From Polyangia bacterium (GTDB lineage: Bacteria > Myxococcota_A > Polyangia > Polyangiales > Sandaracinaceae): a stretch of 64,000 nucleotides of DNA. Shown piece by piece: positions 51,089 to 60,051 of the stretch (its first letter is position 1; every line of letters starts with the position of its first letter). The stretch lies in contig JAUHXR010000005.1 of assembly GCA_030426845.1 (NCBI GenBank), positions 1 through 64,000 of the forward strand, given 5' to 3'. Under the pieces are notes generated by a model, which worked only from the letters and a program-made list of their open reading frames with translations, did no database searches and was not told where the DNA came from. The position numbers and the translations under genes were made by a program.

Positions 51089-52775
51089 TGACGAGGATCG
51101 CGACCGCCACGCCGAGGCAGCCGAGGATCGGCAGGGCGAGCCACGAGGCGCGCTTGGCGGCGCGGGCGAGGAGCGCGCGGGCGGCGTCGGCGCCGCGGCC
51201 GAGCGTGATCACCGCGTCGTCCGGCCAGGGGACCGACGACGTGCGGAGCGAGGCGCTCGCGAGGCCCGCGAAGCGCGACAGGACGACGACGTGGACGCCC
51301 TCCCAGTCGCTCGCCACGCCCTCGAGGACGCGCACCGGCCGCTCGGGGAGACGCAAGCGAAACTGCCCCCCGTCCGCCTCGAGCCACGCCTCACCCTCGA
51401 CGACGAGGCGCCCCGCGGCCGCGTGATCGAAGAGGCGCGCGAGCGCCGACCGCCGGCCGTAGAACACCCGCGCGCCGTCGCCGAGCCGCAGGGTCCCCCC
51501 GAGCGCGCGCAGGCCCCCGCCGCCCGCAGGGCCCTCGGGGCGCGGCGCGAGCAGGTCCGGCACGTCGAGCGCGCGCGCGGTGCCGAGCTCGGAGCCGACC
51601 GAGAACACGAGCCACAGCAGCACCAGGAGCCCCGCCGCGAGCAGCGCCGTCCCGACCCGACCGAGGCGCACGAAGACCCGCCGCGCGAGCGTGTCGTCGA
51701 GGCGCACCCCGTCCGCGTCGACCACGGTGGCCACCCATTCGGCGCCGTCGGTGGCCGCGACCACGAACGTCCCGGCCGGCTCGGCGCGCTCGACGACCAT
51801 CACCCCGACGACCTCGCCCTCGAGCGGGAGCTCGACCTCTCCGGCGCCCCCGCCGTCGTCGGCCTCGATGCGCAGGCCGTGCGGGCGTGCGCTCACCTGC
51901 ACGGTGGTGCCGGGCAGGCGCTGCGGGACCAGCTGCACATCGGTCCGCAAGCCGCGCTGCGGGGCGTCGATGTCGCTGGCCCACGGCGCGAGCGGGAGCG
52001 GCGTGGCCGCGGCGACCAGGACCGCGGCGCCGACACCCGCAAGCCCGGGGGCGAGCAGCCGGAAGATGCCCCGCAGCCCGGCGGGCACGTCCGGCGGGGC
52101 GGCCGTGTCCTCCGCGCGCTGATCGAGCGTCTGTGCCTCGGCGATCGCGTCGGCGAGGAGCGCGATGGCGAGCGGGGCGCCGAGCGCGATCGCGAAGGGC
52201 GCGACGATCACCGTCGCGGCGGGGCTCGCGTGGGCCACCGCGGCGGCGGGCAGCAGCCCGAGCGCGAGCGCGCCGCCCACCTGGGCCCCGAGCCGCGCGC
52301 TGGCCCGCGCGCCGAGCCGCGCCGCGACCTGGAACGAGAGGGAGAAGGCCTCGAAGAGCTTCGCGCCGTCCGCCGCGAGGAGCGGAGCGAAGAGGAGCGG
52401 GGACGCGGCCGCGCCGAGGCCCACGTAGACCGCGACCCCGAGCAGGATCGAGGGGACGTCGCCCAGCGCGCCGCCGACCAGGTGCTCGAGCGCGCCGACC
52501 GCGAGGAGCGCGCCGACCCCGAAGCCCGCGAGGAGGAGCGTGGCGAGCGCGCCGCCCCAGCTCCGCCCGTGGCGCTCGGGCGCGGGATGGCCCGCCCGCG
52601 CGCGCGCCGCCTGGAGGAGCTGACGCATGAGCGACGTCAGCGCGCCGCTCACCAGCGGGAGGCCGATCACCACCAAGCTCAGCAGCACCCCGACCGGGAG
52701 CAGGACGATCCCCGCGCCGACCGTGAGGCCCGGGTGCGCGCGGAGCAGGCCCGCGGCCCGGGGGAGCCGGCTCAC
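51078..52775 (-). CDS. Polytopic membrane protein of unknown function, last gene of the RND operon
   Basis: 565 aa from GTG 52775, which overlaps the RND permease stop by four bases. The N-terminal half (about 1-265) has roughly five to seven hydrophobic helices, including LTVGAGIVLLPVGVLLSLVVIGLPLVSGALTSLM and blocks rich in Ala, Leu and Gly. A large soluble stretch follows, divided by one more hydrophobic segment (about 375-395, GTALLAAGLLVLLWLVFSVGSEL), and the protein ends in a helix (LALPILGCLGVAVAILV). The soluble parts are beta-rich and lack recognisable motifs. It is not an outer-membrane channel. The tight coupling implies a role with the pump, perhaps stabilising or regulating it. 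Confidence 0.72.
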   Translation of the reverse strand: MSRLPRAAGLLRAHPGLTVGAGIVLLPVGVLLSLVVIGLPLVSGALTSLMRQLLQAARARAGHPAPERHGRSWGGALATLLLAGFGVGALLAVGALEHLVGGALGDVPSILLGVAVYVGLGAAASPLLFAPLLAADGAKLFEAFSLSFQVAARLGARASARLGAQVGGALALGLLPAAAVAHASPAATVIVAPFAIALGAPLAIALLADAIAEAQTLDQRAEDTAAPPDVPAGLRGIFRLLAPGLAGVGAAVLVAAATPLPLAPWASDIDAPQRGLRTDVQLVPQRLPGTTVQVSARPHGLRIEADDGGGAGEVELPLEGEVVGVMVVERAEPAGTFVVAATDGAEWVATVVDADGVRLDDTLARRVFVRLGRVGTALLAAGLLVLLWLVFSVGSELGTARALDVPDLLAPRPEGPAGGGGLRALGGTLRLGDGARVFYGRRSALARLFDHAAAGRLVVEGEAWLEADGGQFRLRLPERPVRVLEGVASDWEGVHVVVLSRFAGLASASLRTSSVPWPDDAVITLGRGADAARALLARAAKRASWLALPILGCLGVAVAILVTRL

Positions 52776-55700
52776 GCGGCCTCCCGCGCCGCGGCCGTCG
52801 CGACCTCGGCTGCTCGCGCCTCGCGCCGCTGCGCGCGCCGGTCCCGCCAGCTCGCTACGATCACGTAGAGCACCGGGATCACGAACAGCGTCAGCCCCGT
52901 CCCGACGACCATCCCGCCGACCACCGCCCGCGCCATCGGCGCCCAGGTCTCCGCGCCGTCGCCCACCCCGACCGAGAGCGGCAGCATGCCGAGGATCGTG
53001 GTGAGCGCGGTCATCAGGATCGGCCGCATCCGCGTCCGTCCGGCCTCGAGCGCGGCCTCGGTCAGGCCCGCGCCCTCGCGCCGGCGCCGCTTGATCTGGT
53101 CGATCAGCACGATGCCGTTGTTCACGACTACGCCCCCGAGGAGGATGACGCCGACGAGCGCGGTCACCTGCACCGACGTGCCGGTGATCGCGAGCGCGAG
53201 GACGACGCCGATGATCGCGAGCGGCACGGTGAACATGATGATGAACGGCTCGATCAGCGACTCGAACTGCGAGGCCATCACCATGTACACGAGCGCGAGC
53301 GCGGCGAGCAGCGCCATCGCGAGCTTGAAGAACGCGTCGCGCAGGTCCTCCGCGCTCCCGCCGATCTCGTGGACCATCCCCTCCGGGACGCCGACCTCGT
53401 CGATCCGCGCCTCCACCTCGCGCACCACCGTGCCGAGGTCCGAGCCCGGCATCCGCGACAGGCTGATCGTCGCGAGGCGCCGCTGGTTCTCGCGCTCGAT
53501 GTCGACCGGCCCGAGCTGATCGCCGACCCGCGCGATCGAGCCGAGCGGCACCGTCCCTCCCGCGGGCAGCGGGATGGGCAGGTAGCGCAGATCCTCGAGG
53601 CGACGGCGGGCCTCGCGTGGGGCGCGCACCCGAACCGCGAACTCGTCGCCACCCTCGCGGAACGTCGTCGCGGGGATCCCCTGGTAGTAGGCCGCCACCG
53701 TGGAGGCGACGACGGTCGGCGTGATGCCGAGCAGGCGCATCCGCTCGCGGTCGTAGTCGAGCGACAGCTCGGGGCTGCCGTGGAGCATCGAGAAGCGCGC
53801 GTCGCGCACGCCCTCGACCTGGTCGAGCTCGCCGCGCAGCCGCTCGCCGAACACCCGCAGCTCGTCGAGGTCCTCGCCGAAGAGCTTCACCTCGATGTCG
53901 CCGCCGCCCCCCATCGAGAAGCCCTGCAGCTCGATCTCGAGGCCCGGGATGTCGCGGAAGCGCTCGTCGAGGACCGCCTCGATCTCCTGCTGGGTCCGGT
54001 CGCGCTCGGCGGGGGTCGTCAGGCGCGCGCGGAGCGTGCCCTTGTTGGCGGTGCCGCCGAAGATCGCGGCGAAGCCCTCCGCGGTGCCGTAGTCGGCGGT
54101 GATCACCCGCGCCTCCGGCACCTCCTCCCGGATCGTCGCCTCGACCTCGCCGATCAGCGCGCGCATCTCGTCGAGCGAGGTCCCCGGCGCGGCCGTCACC
54201 TCGACGCGGATCTCCGAGACGTCGGACTTCGGCAAGAAGTCTTGCCCGAGAAACGGCGCCGCGGCGAGGCTCGCGACGAACGCGAGGCCCGTCAGGCCGA
54301 GGACCCAGCGGCGGTGACGCAGGGCCCAGCCGAGGCGGCGCTCGTAGCCCGGCCCGAGCCGATCGAGGAACGCGGTCGCGCGGGCCAGCCAGCGCTCGAG
54401 CGCGTTCCGCTTGCCGCTCCCGAGCATCCGCGAGGCCATGAGCGGCACCAGGCTGAGCGCGACGAAGAGCGAGCTGAGCAGCGTGACGGTGATCGTCAGG
54501 ACCATGTCGCGGAAGAGCTCCCCCGCGATCCCCTCGACGAGCATGATCGGGAGGAACACCACCACCGTGGTCAGCGTCGAGGCGACCAGCGGCATCCCCA
54601 TCTCGCGCGCCCCGAGGAGCGCGGCCTCGGGCGGCGTAGCCCCGCGCTCGAGGTGCTGGAACGACGCCTCGAGCACGACGATCCCGTTGTCGACCAGCAT
54701 CCCGATCGCGAGGGCCAGCCCGGCCATCGAGATCAGGTTCAGGGTCACGTCGAGCATGTCCATCACGACGAAGGCGACGACGATGGAGGCCGGGATCGCC
54801 ACGACGGTGATCAGGCTCGTCCGCCAGCTCCGGAGGAACATCAGGAGCACGAGGCCGGTGAGGAGGAACGCCTGGAGCGCGGTCTGGCCGAGGTTGCCGA
54901 TCGAGCGGAGGATCGGCTGCGACTCGTCGAAGAGCGGCACCAGGGTGACGCCGTCGGGGAGGCGCTCACCGATCGACGGCAGCGCCGCCTGGACCGCGCG
55001 CGCGACCTGCACGGTGTTCGCGTCCGACTGCTTGCGCACCGCGATCATCACCGCCGGCTCGCCGTCCGCGGTGACCACGTGGGTCTCCTCCTCGAAGGTG
55101 TCGACCACCTCGGCGACCTCGCGCAGCCGCACCGGACGCCCGCCGCGCTGGCCGACGATCACGTCGCGGATCTGCTCGACGCTGGTGAAGAGGCTCGTCG
55201 GCTGGATCGCGAGGCGCTGGGTCCCGTCGTCGAGCGCCCCGCTCGGCACGACCAGGTTCGCCCCGCGCAGCGCGTCCGCCACGTGGGTCGGCGTGACGCC
55301 GTTCGCCTCGAGCCACGCCGGCCGCAGCCGCACCTGGACCTCGCGGTCGAGCCCGCCCATCACCTCGGCCGCCGCCACCCCCTCGACCCGCCCGAGGTAG
55401 GGCTGCACCTGCTCGGTCGCGATGCGGCGGAGCTGGTGGCCGTCGAGCGGCCCGTCGAGCGCCATGAACATCACCGGCGCGAGGCTCGGATCGAACGCGA
55501 AGGTGAGCGGGCGCGAGGCCTCGTCGGGGAGGAAGTCGTCGGCGAAGAGCTCGAGGTTCTTGCGCACCTCGACCTCGGCCCAGTTCATGTCCGTGCCCCA
55601 GGTGAAGCTGATGAGCACGATCGAGGTGCCCTGGCGCGACGTGGAGCGAACGGTCTCGACGTTCTCGACGCTGGAGACCGCGCGCTCGATCGGCTCGCTC

Positions 55701-56020
55701 AGGAGCGTCTCGGTGTCCTCCGGGCTCGCGCCGACGTAGGTCGTGATCACCGCGATGACCGGCAGGTCCACCTCGGGCAGCCGGTTGAGCGGCAGGCCGT
55801 AGAGCGAGAACAGCCCGAAGCCGATGAGGCAGAGGTAGACCATCGACGTGGTCACCCCGCGGCGGATCGACAGCTCGCCGAGCGACGGAAGCCCGCTCCT
55901 CGCCTCGCTCAGGAGGCGCCCGAGGCCACGGCGCCGCCCGGTGTCCTCCTCGGAGGGCGCGTCGACGACCGGCGCATGCTCCCCGTCGTCCGAGCCCCCG
56001 GGCGCGCGCGGGTCGCTCAC
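52772..56020 (-). CDS. RND family efflux permease (HAE1-like)
   Basis: 1082 aa inner-membrane proton-driven pump with the two-fold RND repeat. After a cytoplasmic N-terminus (about 45 residues, acidic and basic), the core begins SIRRGVTTSMVYLCLIGFGLFSLYGL. It has typical periplasmic strands (VITTYVGASPEDTETLLSEPIERAVSSVENV) and the TM4 motif GMLVDNGIVVLE. This has a single Asp-Asn rather than the Asp-Asp of AcrB; the VPLM...GSGK junction follows. The C-half includes ALALAITGTSVQVTALVGVILLGGVVVNNGIVLID. It exports drugs or metabolites together with the adaptor, whose gene end overlaps its start by four bases. No outer-membrane factor is encoded here. Confidence 0.92.
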   Translation of the reverse strand: MSDPRAPGGSDDGEHAPVVDAPSEEDTGRRRGLGRLLSEARSGLPSLGELSIRRGVTTSMVYLCLIGFGLFSLYGLPLNRLPEVDLPVIAVITTYVGASPEDTETLLSEPIERAVSSVENVETVRSTSRQGTSIVLISFTWGTDMNWAEVEVRKNLELFADDFLPDEASRPLTFAFDPSLAPVMFMALDGPLDGHQLRRIATEQVQPYLGRVEGVAAAEVMGGLDREVQVRLRPAWLEANGVTPTHVADALRGANLVVPSGALDDGTQRLAIQPTSLFTSVEQIRDVIVGQRGGRPVRLREVAEVVDTFEEETHVVTADGEPAVMIAVRKQSDANTVQVARAVQAALPSIGERLPDGVTLVPLFDESQPILRSIGNLGQTALQAFLLTGLVLLMFLRSWRTSLITVVAIPASIVVAFVVMDMLDVTLNLISMAGLALAIGMLVDNGIVVLEASFQHLERGATPPEAALLGAREMGMPLVASTLTTVVVFLPIMLVEGIAGELFRDMVLTITVTLLSSLFVALSLVPLMASRMLGSGKRNALERWLARATAFLDRLGPGYERRLGWALRHRRWVLGLTGLAFVASLAAAPFLGQDFLPKSDVSEIRVEVTAAPGTSLDEMRALIGEVEATIREEVPEARVITADYGTAEGFAAIFGGTANKGTLRARLTTPAERDRTQQEIEAVLDERFRDIPGLEIELQGFSMGGGGDIEVKLFGEDLDELRVFGERLRGELDQVEGVRDARFSMLHGSPELSLDYDRERMRLLGITPTVVASTVAAYYQGIPATTFREGGDEFAVRVRAPREARRRLEDLRYLPIPLPAGGTVPLGSIARVGDQLGPVDIERENQRRLATISLSRMPGSDLGTVVREVEARIDEVGVPEGMVHEIGGSAEDLRDAFFKLAMALLAALALVYMVMASQFESLIEPFIIMFTVPLAIIGVVLALAITGTSVQVTALVGVILLGGVVVNNGIVLIDQIKRRRREGAGLTEAALEAGRTRMRPILMTALTTILGMLPLSVGVGDGAETWAPMARAVVGGMVVGTGLTLFVIPVLYVIVASWRDRRAQRREARAAEVATAAAREAA

Positions 56021-57129
56021 GAGGTCTCCGAGGCGGGATCGCCCTCGCGGGTCCGGATCGGCGCTCCATCTCGCAAGAGGTGCTGCCCCTGCACGACGAG
56101 CTCTTCGCCGCCCGAGAGCCCGTCCTCGATCGCGACGCCGGAGTCGTAGCGGCGCCCGAGCCGGACCTGGCGCCGGCGCGCGACCCCCGCCTCGCGGTCG
56201 AACACGAACACGCTGGCCTCGCGCTCGGTGTCGGTGCGCGAGCTGAGCACGAGCGCGCGCGAGGGCGCGATGACCGTCCCGGCGTGGGTCTCGAGGATGA
56301 TCGTCGCCTCGGCGACCATCCCCGGGCGCAGCCGCGGGTCGGGCGCGGGTACGAGCAGCTCCACCTGGGCGGTGCGGGTGAGCGGGTCGAGCACGGGGGA
56401 GATGCGGTCCACGGTCGCGTCGAGCGTCAGACCCTCGAGCGCGGGCGGCCGGAGCGTCGCGGCCATGCCCGGGCGCAGGCGCACGTAGTCCTGCTCGGTC
56501 ACGCGGAGGTGCACCCGCAGCCGCTCCGCCTGGACGACCGAGCAGATCGGGACGCTCGGCGCGACCATGTCGCCCTGCTGCACCGACAGCAGCGCCACCG
56601 TGCCGGAGACGGGCGCGGTCACCACCGTCAGATCGCGCTGCTGCCCGGCGCTCCGCCGCGCGGCCCGGCTCTGGGCGAGCTGGGCCTCGCTCGTTCGGAG
56701 CTGCGCCTCGAGGGTCTCGAGCTGGCTGCGCGGCGCGGCCCCGCGGGCGACGAGGCCCCGCAGGCGCTCGACGTCGACGCGGAGCTGATCGCGCGCGGCG
56801 GCGGCCACGTCCACCGCCGCCGAGGCCTGCGACACCCCCGCCGACTGGATGCCCGAGCGCAGGGTGGCCAGCCGGTCGCCCTCCTCGACCGAGTCGCCCT
56901 CCTGGACGTGCAGCACCTCGATGCGCTCCGCCGCCTGGGCGAAGACACGCACCTCGCGCTCACCGTGCACATCGCCGAGGAGCGTGATCTGATCGACCGC
57001 GTCGTCCACCACCACCGGCTCGGTCACCACCAGGCGGGGGGGCTCGGGCGCTGGCTCCTCCTCGCCCATCAGCCGCTCGCAGCCGAGCAGCGCGAGCAGT
57101 GACGCGAGGGCGATGGAGGGGGCGCGCAT
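56017..57129 (-). CDS. RND efflux periplasmic adaptor (membrane-fusion lipoprotein)
   Basis: 370 aa. The signal ends in a lipobox LLGC (about Cys16), so it is membrane-anchored. Domains in order: an N-terminal beta-barrel piece (VTEPVVVDDAVDQITLLGDVHGEREVRV); a lipoyl half (VQEGDSVEEGDRLATL); an alpha-helical hairpin (about 98-165) with few and short helices; the second lipoyl half (VTAPVSGTVALLSVQQGDMV); beta-barrel and membrane-proximal domains (RLRPGMAATLRPPALEGLTLD, LRPGMVAEATIILE, APSRALVL). It bridges the RND permease to an outer-membrane channel. Its end overlaps the permease start by four bases. It diverges from the potassium operon with a 240-nt gap. Confidence 0.92.
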   Translation of the reverse strand: MRAPSIALASLLALLGCERLMGEEEPAPEPPRLVVTEPVVVDDAVDQITLLGDVHGEREVRVFAQAAERIEVLHVQEGDSVEEGDRLATLRSGIQSAGVSQASAAVDVAAAARDQLRVDVERLRGLVARGAAPRSQLETLEAQLRTSEAQLAQSRAARRSAGQQRDLTVVTAPVSGTVALLSVQQGDMVAPSVPICSVVQAERLRVHLRVTEQDYVRLRPGMAATLRPPALEGLTLDATVDRISPVLDPLTRTAQVELLVPAPDPRLRPGMVAEATIILETHAGTVIAPSRALVLSSRTDTEREASVFVFDREAGVARRRQVRLGRRYDSGVAIEDGLSGGEELVVQGQHLLRDGAPIRTREGDPASETS

Positions 57130-57369
57130 GACGGGCGGGGCGCGGACAGCGGCCCTGCGCGAAAACTAGGGCGCCCGACCCTGGCCGTCGAGACGGGCTG
57201 CATTACTTAACGTCCCTCGTGGGTCTCGAAGCCCGACGTCACCGATCGCTGTCGTGCACACCTGTTCAGAGCACGAAGGTCGCGAACGTGACAGAATCGG
57301 CGACCCCCAGGTTCAATTGCGACTCCGCGCCCCCTGTCCTTTGCACGCTCTTCTGCACGAGCCCCCCGG

Positions 57370-58704
57370 ATGAAGCCCTCCTCCCGCCTGGCGCTCGCGG
57401 CCTTCGCCGCGGTGGCGCTGTTTCCCTCGCTCGCCTACGCGGCGGGCGGCGGCGGCGGCAGCGACTCCACCGTCGTGGTGGTCGCGCTGGTCGGCCTGGT
57501 GGCGGGGGCCTATCTGCTCGCGCGCTTCGTGGTCGGCCGGCTGCAGAAGGCCTTCCTCGTGATGGCCGGGGTCGAGTCGATCCTCCTCGGCCTGCTCCTC
57601 GGGCCGGAGATGCCCTACTACTCACTGCCCGCGTTCAGCGACCTGAGCGGGCTGCTGCCGATCGTGGCGCTCGCGGTGGGCTGGGTCGGGCTCGTGCGCG
57701 GCATGGAGCTGTCCTTCTCGCGCTACCGCGGGCACACGCCGACCGGCGCGACCCGGGTGGTGGTCGTCCAGGCGCTCGTGGCCGGCGGCCTCACCTGCGG
57801 CGCGGCCTACGTCGCGTTCACCGGCGGCTACCTCTTCCCCGTCGCGACCCACGCGGACGCGCAGATCGAGGCCTGGATGGCCGCCGGGACGATGGGGTGC
57901 GCGGCCGCGGCCGGCTCGTTCGAGCCGATCAAGCTCCTCGAGAAGCGCTACCGCCTCGAGGGCGACGTCGCCGGGCGCATCCGCCGGATGGCCGCGATGA
58001 GCGACCTGCTCGCGATCGTCGTGTTCGGCCTCCTCTTCGCGATCTTCCACACCACCGAGGAGGAGGCGCTCTACGACCTGCGCCCGGTCGAGTGGGCGGT
58101 GGTCAGCGTCGGGGTCGGCGTGATGCTCGGCATCCTGTTCCGCCCGTTCCTCGGCGACGACGACTCCGAGAACGGCCGCTTCCTCGCGATGGTCGGCATC
58201 ATCGTCCTCGCCTCGGGCGCGGCCTACTTCCTCGACCTGTCGCCGCTGCTGGTGAACCTCTGCCTCGGCGTGGTGCTCGTGAACACCGCCAAGGCGGGCC
58301 CGCAGATCCGCGACACCCTCGACAACACACGCCGCCCGATGGCGCTGGTGCTGCTCGTGTTCGCGGGCGCGCTCGTGCGCCCGGTCGATCCGCTCGACGC
58401 GACGATCGTCTGCATCGCCTATCTCGCGCTCCGCCTCACCGGCAAGGCGGTGGGCACCTCGCTCGCGAGCTGGCGCACGCCGCTCCGCGGCGACTACTTC
58501 CGCGGGCTCCTCGCGCACGGCGAGGTCTCGGTCGCGATGGCGGTCTCGCTCCGGCTGGTCTACGAGGGCCCGGCCGTGGACCTGGCCTATCTCGCGATCC
58601 TCGTGTCGGTCGTCGTGAACGACCTCATCGCGCCCCGCGTGCTGCGCGGCCTCCTCGTCGACACCGGCGACCTGCGCGGCGAACGGAAGGAACAGGCGGC
58701 CTGA
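57370..58704 (+). CDS. Cation/proton antiporter-like membrane protein (first gene of K+ operon)
   Basis: 444 aa, ATG at 57370. The signal-like N-terminus ends in a Gly-rich patch (AAGGGGGSD), and about 11-12 hydrophobic helices follow. Features resembling CPA2-type antiporters are the pair of conserved segments MAAMSDLLAIVVFGLLF, which carries an Asp in a helix, and GEVSVAMAVSLRLV near the end. It is more divergent than the second antiporter at 61656 and lacks an RCK domain. It probably exchanges K+ or Na+ for H+. Its stop overlaps trkA by one base, so it belongs to the Trk operon, perhaps as the export counterpart. Confidence 0.8.
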   Translation: MKPSSRLALAAFAAVALFPSLAYAAGGGGGSDSTVVVVALVGLVAGAYLLARFVVGRLQKAFLVMAGVESILLGLLLGPEMPYYSLPAFSDLSGLLPIVALAVGWVGLVRGMELSFSRYRGHTPTGATRVVVVQALVAGGLTCGAAYVAFTGGYLFPVATHADAQIEAWMAAGTMGCAAAAGSFEPIKLLEKRYRLEGDVAGRIRRMAAMSDLLAIVVFGLLFAIFHTTEEEALYDLRPVEWAVVSVGVGVMLGILFRPFLGDDDSENGRFLAMVGIIVLASGAAYFLDLSPLLVNLCLGVVLVNTAKAGPQIRDTLDNTRRPMALVLLVFAGALVRPVDPLDATIVCIAYLALRLTGKAVGTSLASWRTPLRGDYFRGLLAHGEVSVAMAVSLRLVYEGPAVDLAYLAILVSVVVNDLIAPRVLRGLLVDTGDLRGERKEQAA

Positions 58705-60050
58705 TGTACATCGTGGTGATCGGGATGGGGGAGGTGGGCCGCCACCTCGTGCGGATGCTCGAGCACGATGGGCACGACCTCGTCGTCGTCGACTCGAGCC
58801 ACGACGCGATCCGCCTGGTGGAGGACCACCACGACGTCATGAGCATCACGGGCTACGGGGCGAGCCACGACATCCTCGAGGCGGCCCAGGTCGAGCGCGC
58901 CGATCTCGTCGTCGCGGTGACGGACCACGACGAGGTGAACCTCATCGCCGCGCTCGCGGCCAAGCAGCTCGGCGCACGCCGCGTGATCGCGCGCGCGCAG
59001 GGCAACGCCTGGACCTCGCAGCAGGAGGGCGTGCGCTACGGCCTGCTCGGGGTCGACGTCGTGATCAACCCGCGCGTGCTCGTCGCGCAGGAGCTCGCGC
59101 GCATCGCGCGCAGCCACGGCGCGGTCGACGTCATCGACCTGGCGCAGGACCGCATCGAGCTGGTGCAGGTCAACCTCACCGAGGAGACGCGGCACGTGGG
59201 CAAGCCGCTGATGAAGCTCAACATGCCCAAGGACACCCTCGTCGCCGCGCTCGTGCGCGAGGAGAAGCTCGTCATCCCGGGCGGCGCCGACGTGCTGATG
59301 CCGGGCGACCGCATCTACCTCATCGGCAAGGCCGAGGCGCTGCACAAGGCCGAGGAGCTGTTCACGAGCCGCCGCGAGGCGCGCCGGATCTGCATCGTCG
59401 GCGGCGGGGTGGTGGGGCGCGCGCTCTCGACGAGCCTCGTCGCGGACGGCGCCGACGTCCTCGTGATCGAGCAGAACCGCGAGGTCGCCGAGAAGCTCAG
59501 CATCGACGTGCCCGAGGCGACGATCGTCCATGGCGACGGCACCGATCGCCAGCTCCTCGCGGAGGAGGAGGTCGGCACCTACGACCTGCTCTGCGCGGTC
59601 ACGTCGGAGGACGAGGTCAACCTGATGGCCGCGCTCCTCGCCCAGCGCGTCGGCGTCGGGCGCACCGCCGCGCTCGTCCAGCGGGGCGACCACATGCCGA
59701 TCTATCAGCAGCTCGGGGTGGACATCGTCTTGACGCCGCGCGCCGTCGCCTCCGACCAGATCCTCCGCTACTGCAGGGGCGGCGGGGTGCAGAGCCTCAC
59801 GTCGCTCGAGGGCGGCCAGGCGGAGGTCGCGGAGCTGCGCGTGCCCCGGGGCGCGCGCGTGATCGGCGTGCCGCTGCGCCGGATGGGCCTGCCGCGCGGC
59901 GCGCTCCTCGGCGGCATCGTGCACCAGGACCAGGTCTCGATCCCGCGCGGCGACGACGTCGTCGAGGCGGGCGACACCGTGATCCTCCTCCTGACCGAGA
60001 CCGCCCGGCCGATCGTCGAGCGCATGTTCCGCTCGGGGAAGCGCGGGTAG
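58704..60050 (+). CDS. trkA: Trk K+ transport system NAD-binding subunit TrkA
   Basis: 448 aa cytoplasmic regulatory subunit of the Trk potassium channel/transporter. It has two RCK repeats. Each has a Rossmann NAD(H) fold: GMGEVGRHLV...LVVVDSS (about 7-35) and GGGVVGRALSTSLVADGADVLVIEQN (about 233-258), each followed by an RCK-C-like lobe (LAARRVEEL-type; VNLTEETRHVGKPLMKLNMPKDTL and VAELRVPRGARVIGVPLRRM). The two-repeat layout and length match TrkA. ATG 58704 shares one base with the antiporter stop. It gates TrkH in response to NAD(H) or ATP. The next gene, trkH, begins 1 nt after its stop. Confidence 0.93.
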   Translation: MYIVVIGMGEVGRHLVRMLEHDGHDLVVVDSSHDAIRLVEDHHDVMSITGYGASHDILEAAQVERADLVVAVTDHDEVNLIAALAAKQLGARRVIARAQGNAWTSQQEGVRYGLLGVDVVINPRVLVAQELARIARSHGAVDVIDLAQDRIELVQVNLTEETRHVGKPLMKLNMPKDTLVAALVREEKLVIPGGADVLMPGDRIYLIGKAEALHKAEELFTSRREARRICIVGGGVVGRALSTSLVADGADVLVIEQNREVAEKLSIDVPEATIVHGDGTDRQLLAEEEVGTYDLLCAVTSEDEVNLMAALLAQRVGVGRTAALVQRGDHMPIYQQLGVDIVLTPRAVASDQILRYCRGGGVQSLTSLEGGQAEVAELRVPRGARVIGVPLRRMGLPRGALLGGIVHQDQVSIPRGDDVVEAGDTVILLLTETARPIVERMFRSGKRG

Positions 60051-60051
60051 C

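Noticed and set aside
53369-56149. 926-codon plus-strand frame opposite the RND permease
   Set aside because: Antisense to a full-length RND permease; His/Arg/Asp-rich without a fold signature.
57130-57369. Sigma-54 or classical -35/-10 promoter between the RND and K+ operons
   Set aside because: I looked for GG-N10-GC and TTGACA/TATAAT spacing on both strands and found nothing convincing; only a short CGAGAC/GTCTCG inverted repeat with a long loop is present.
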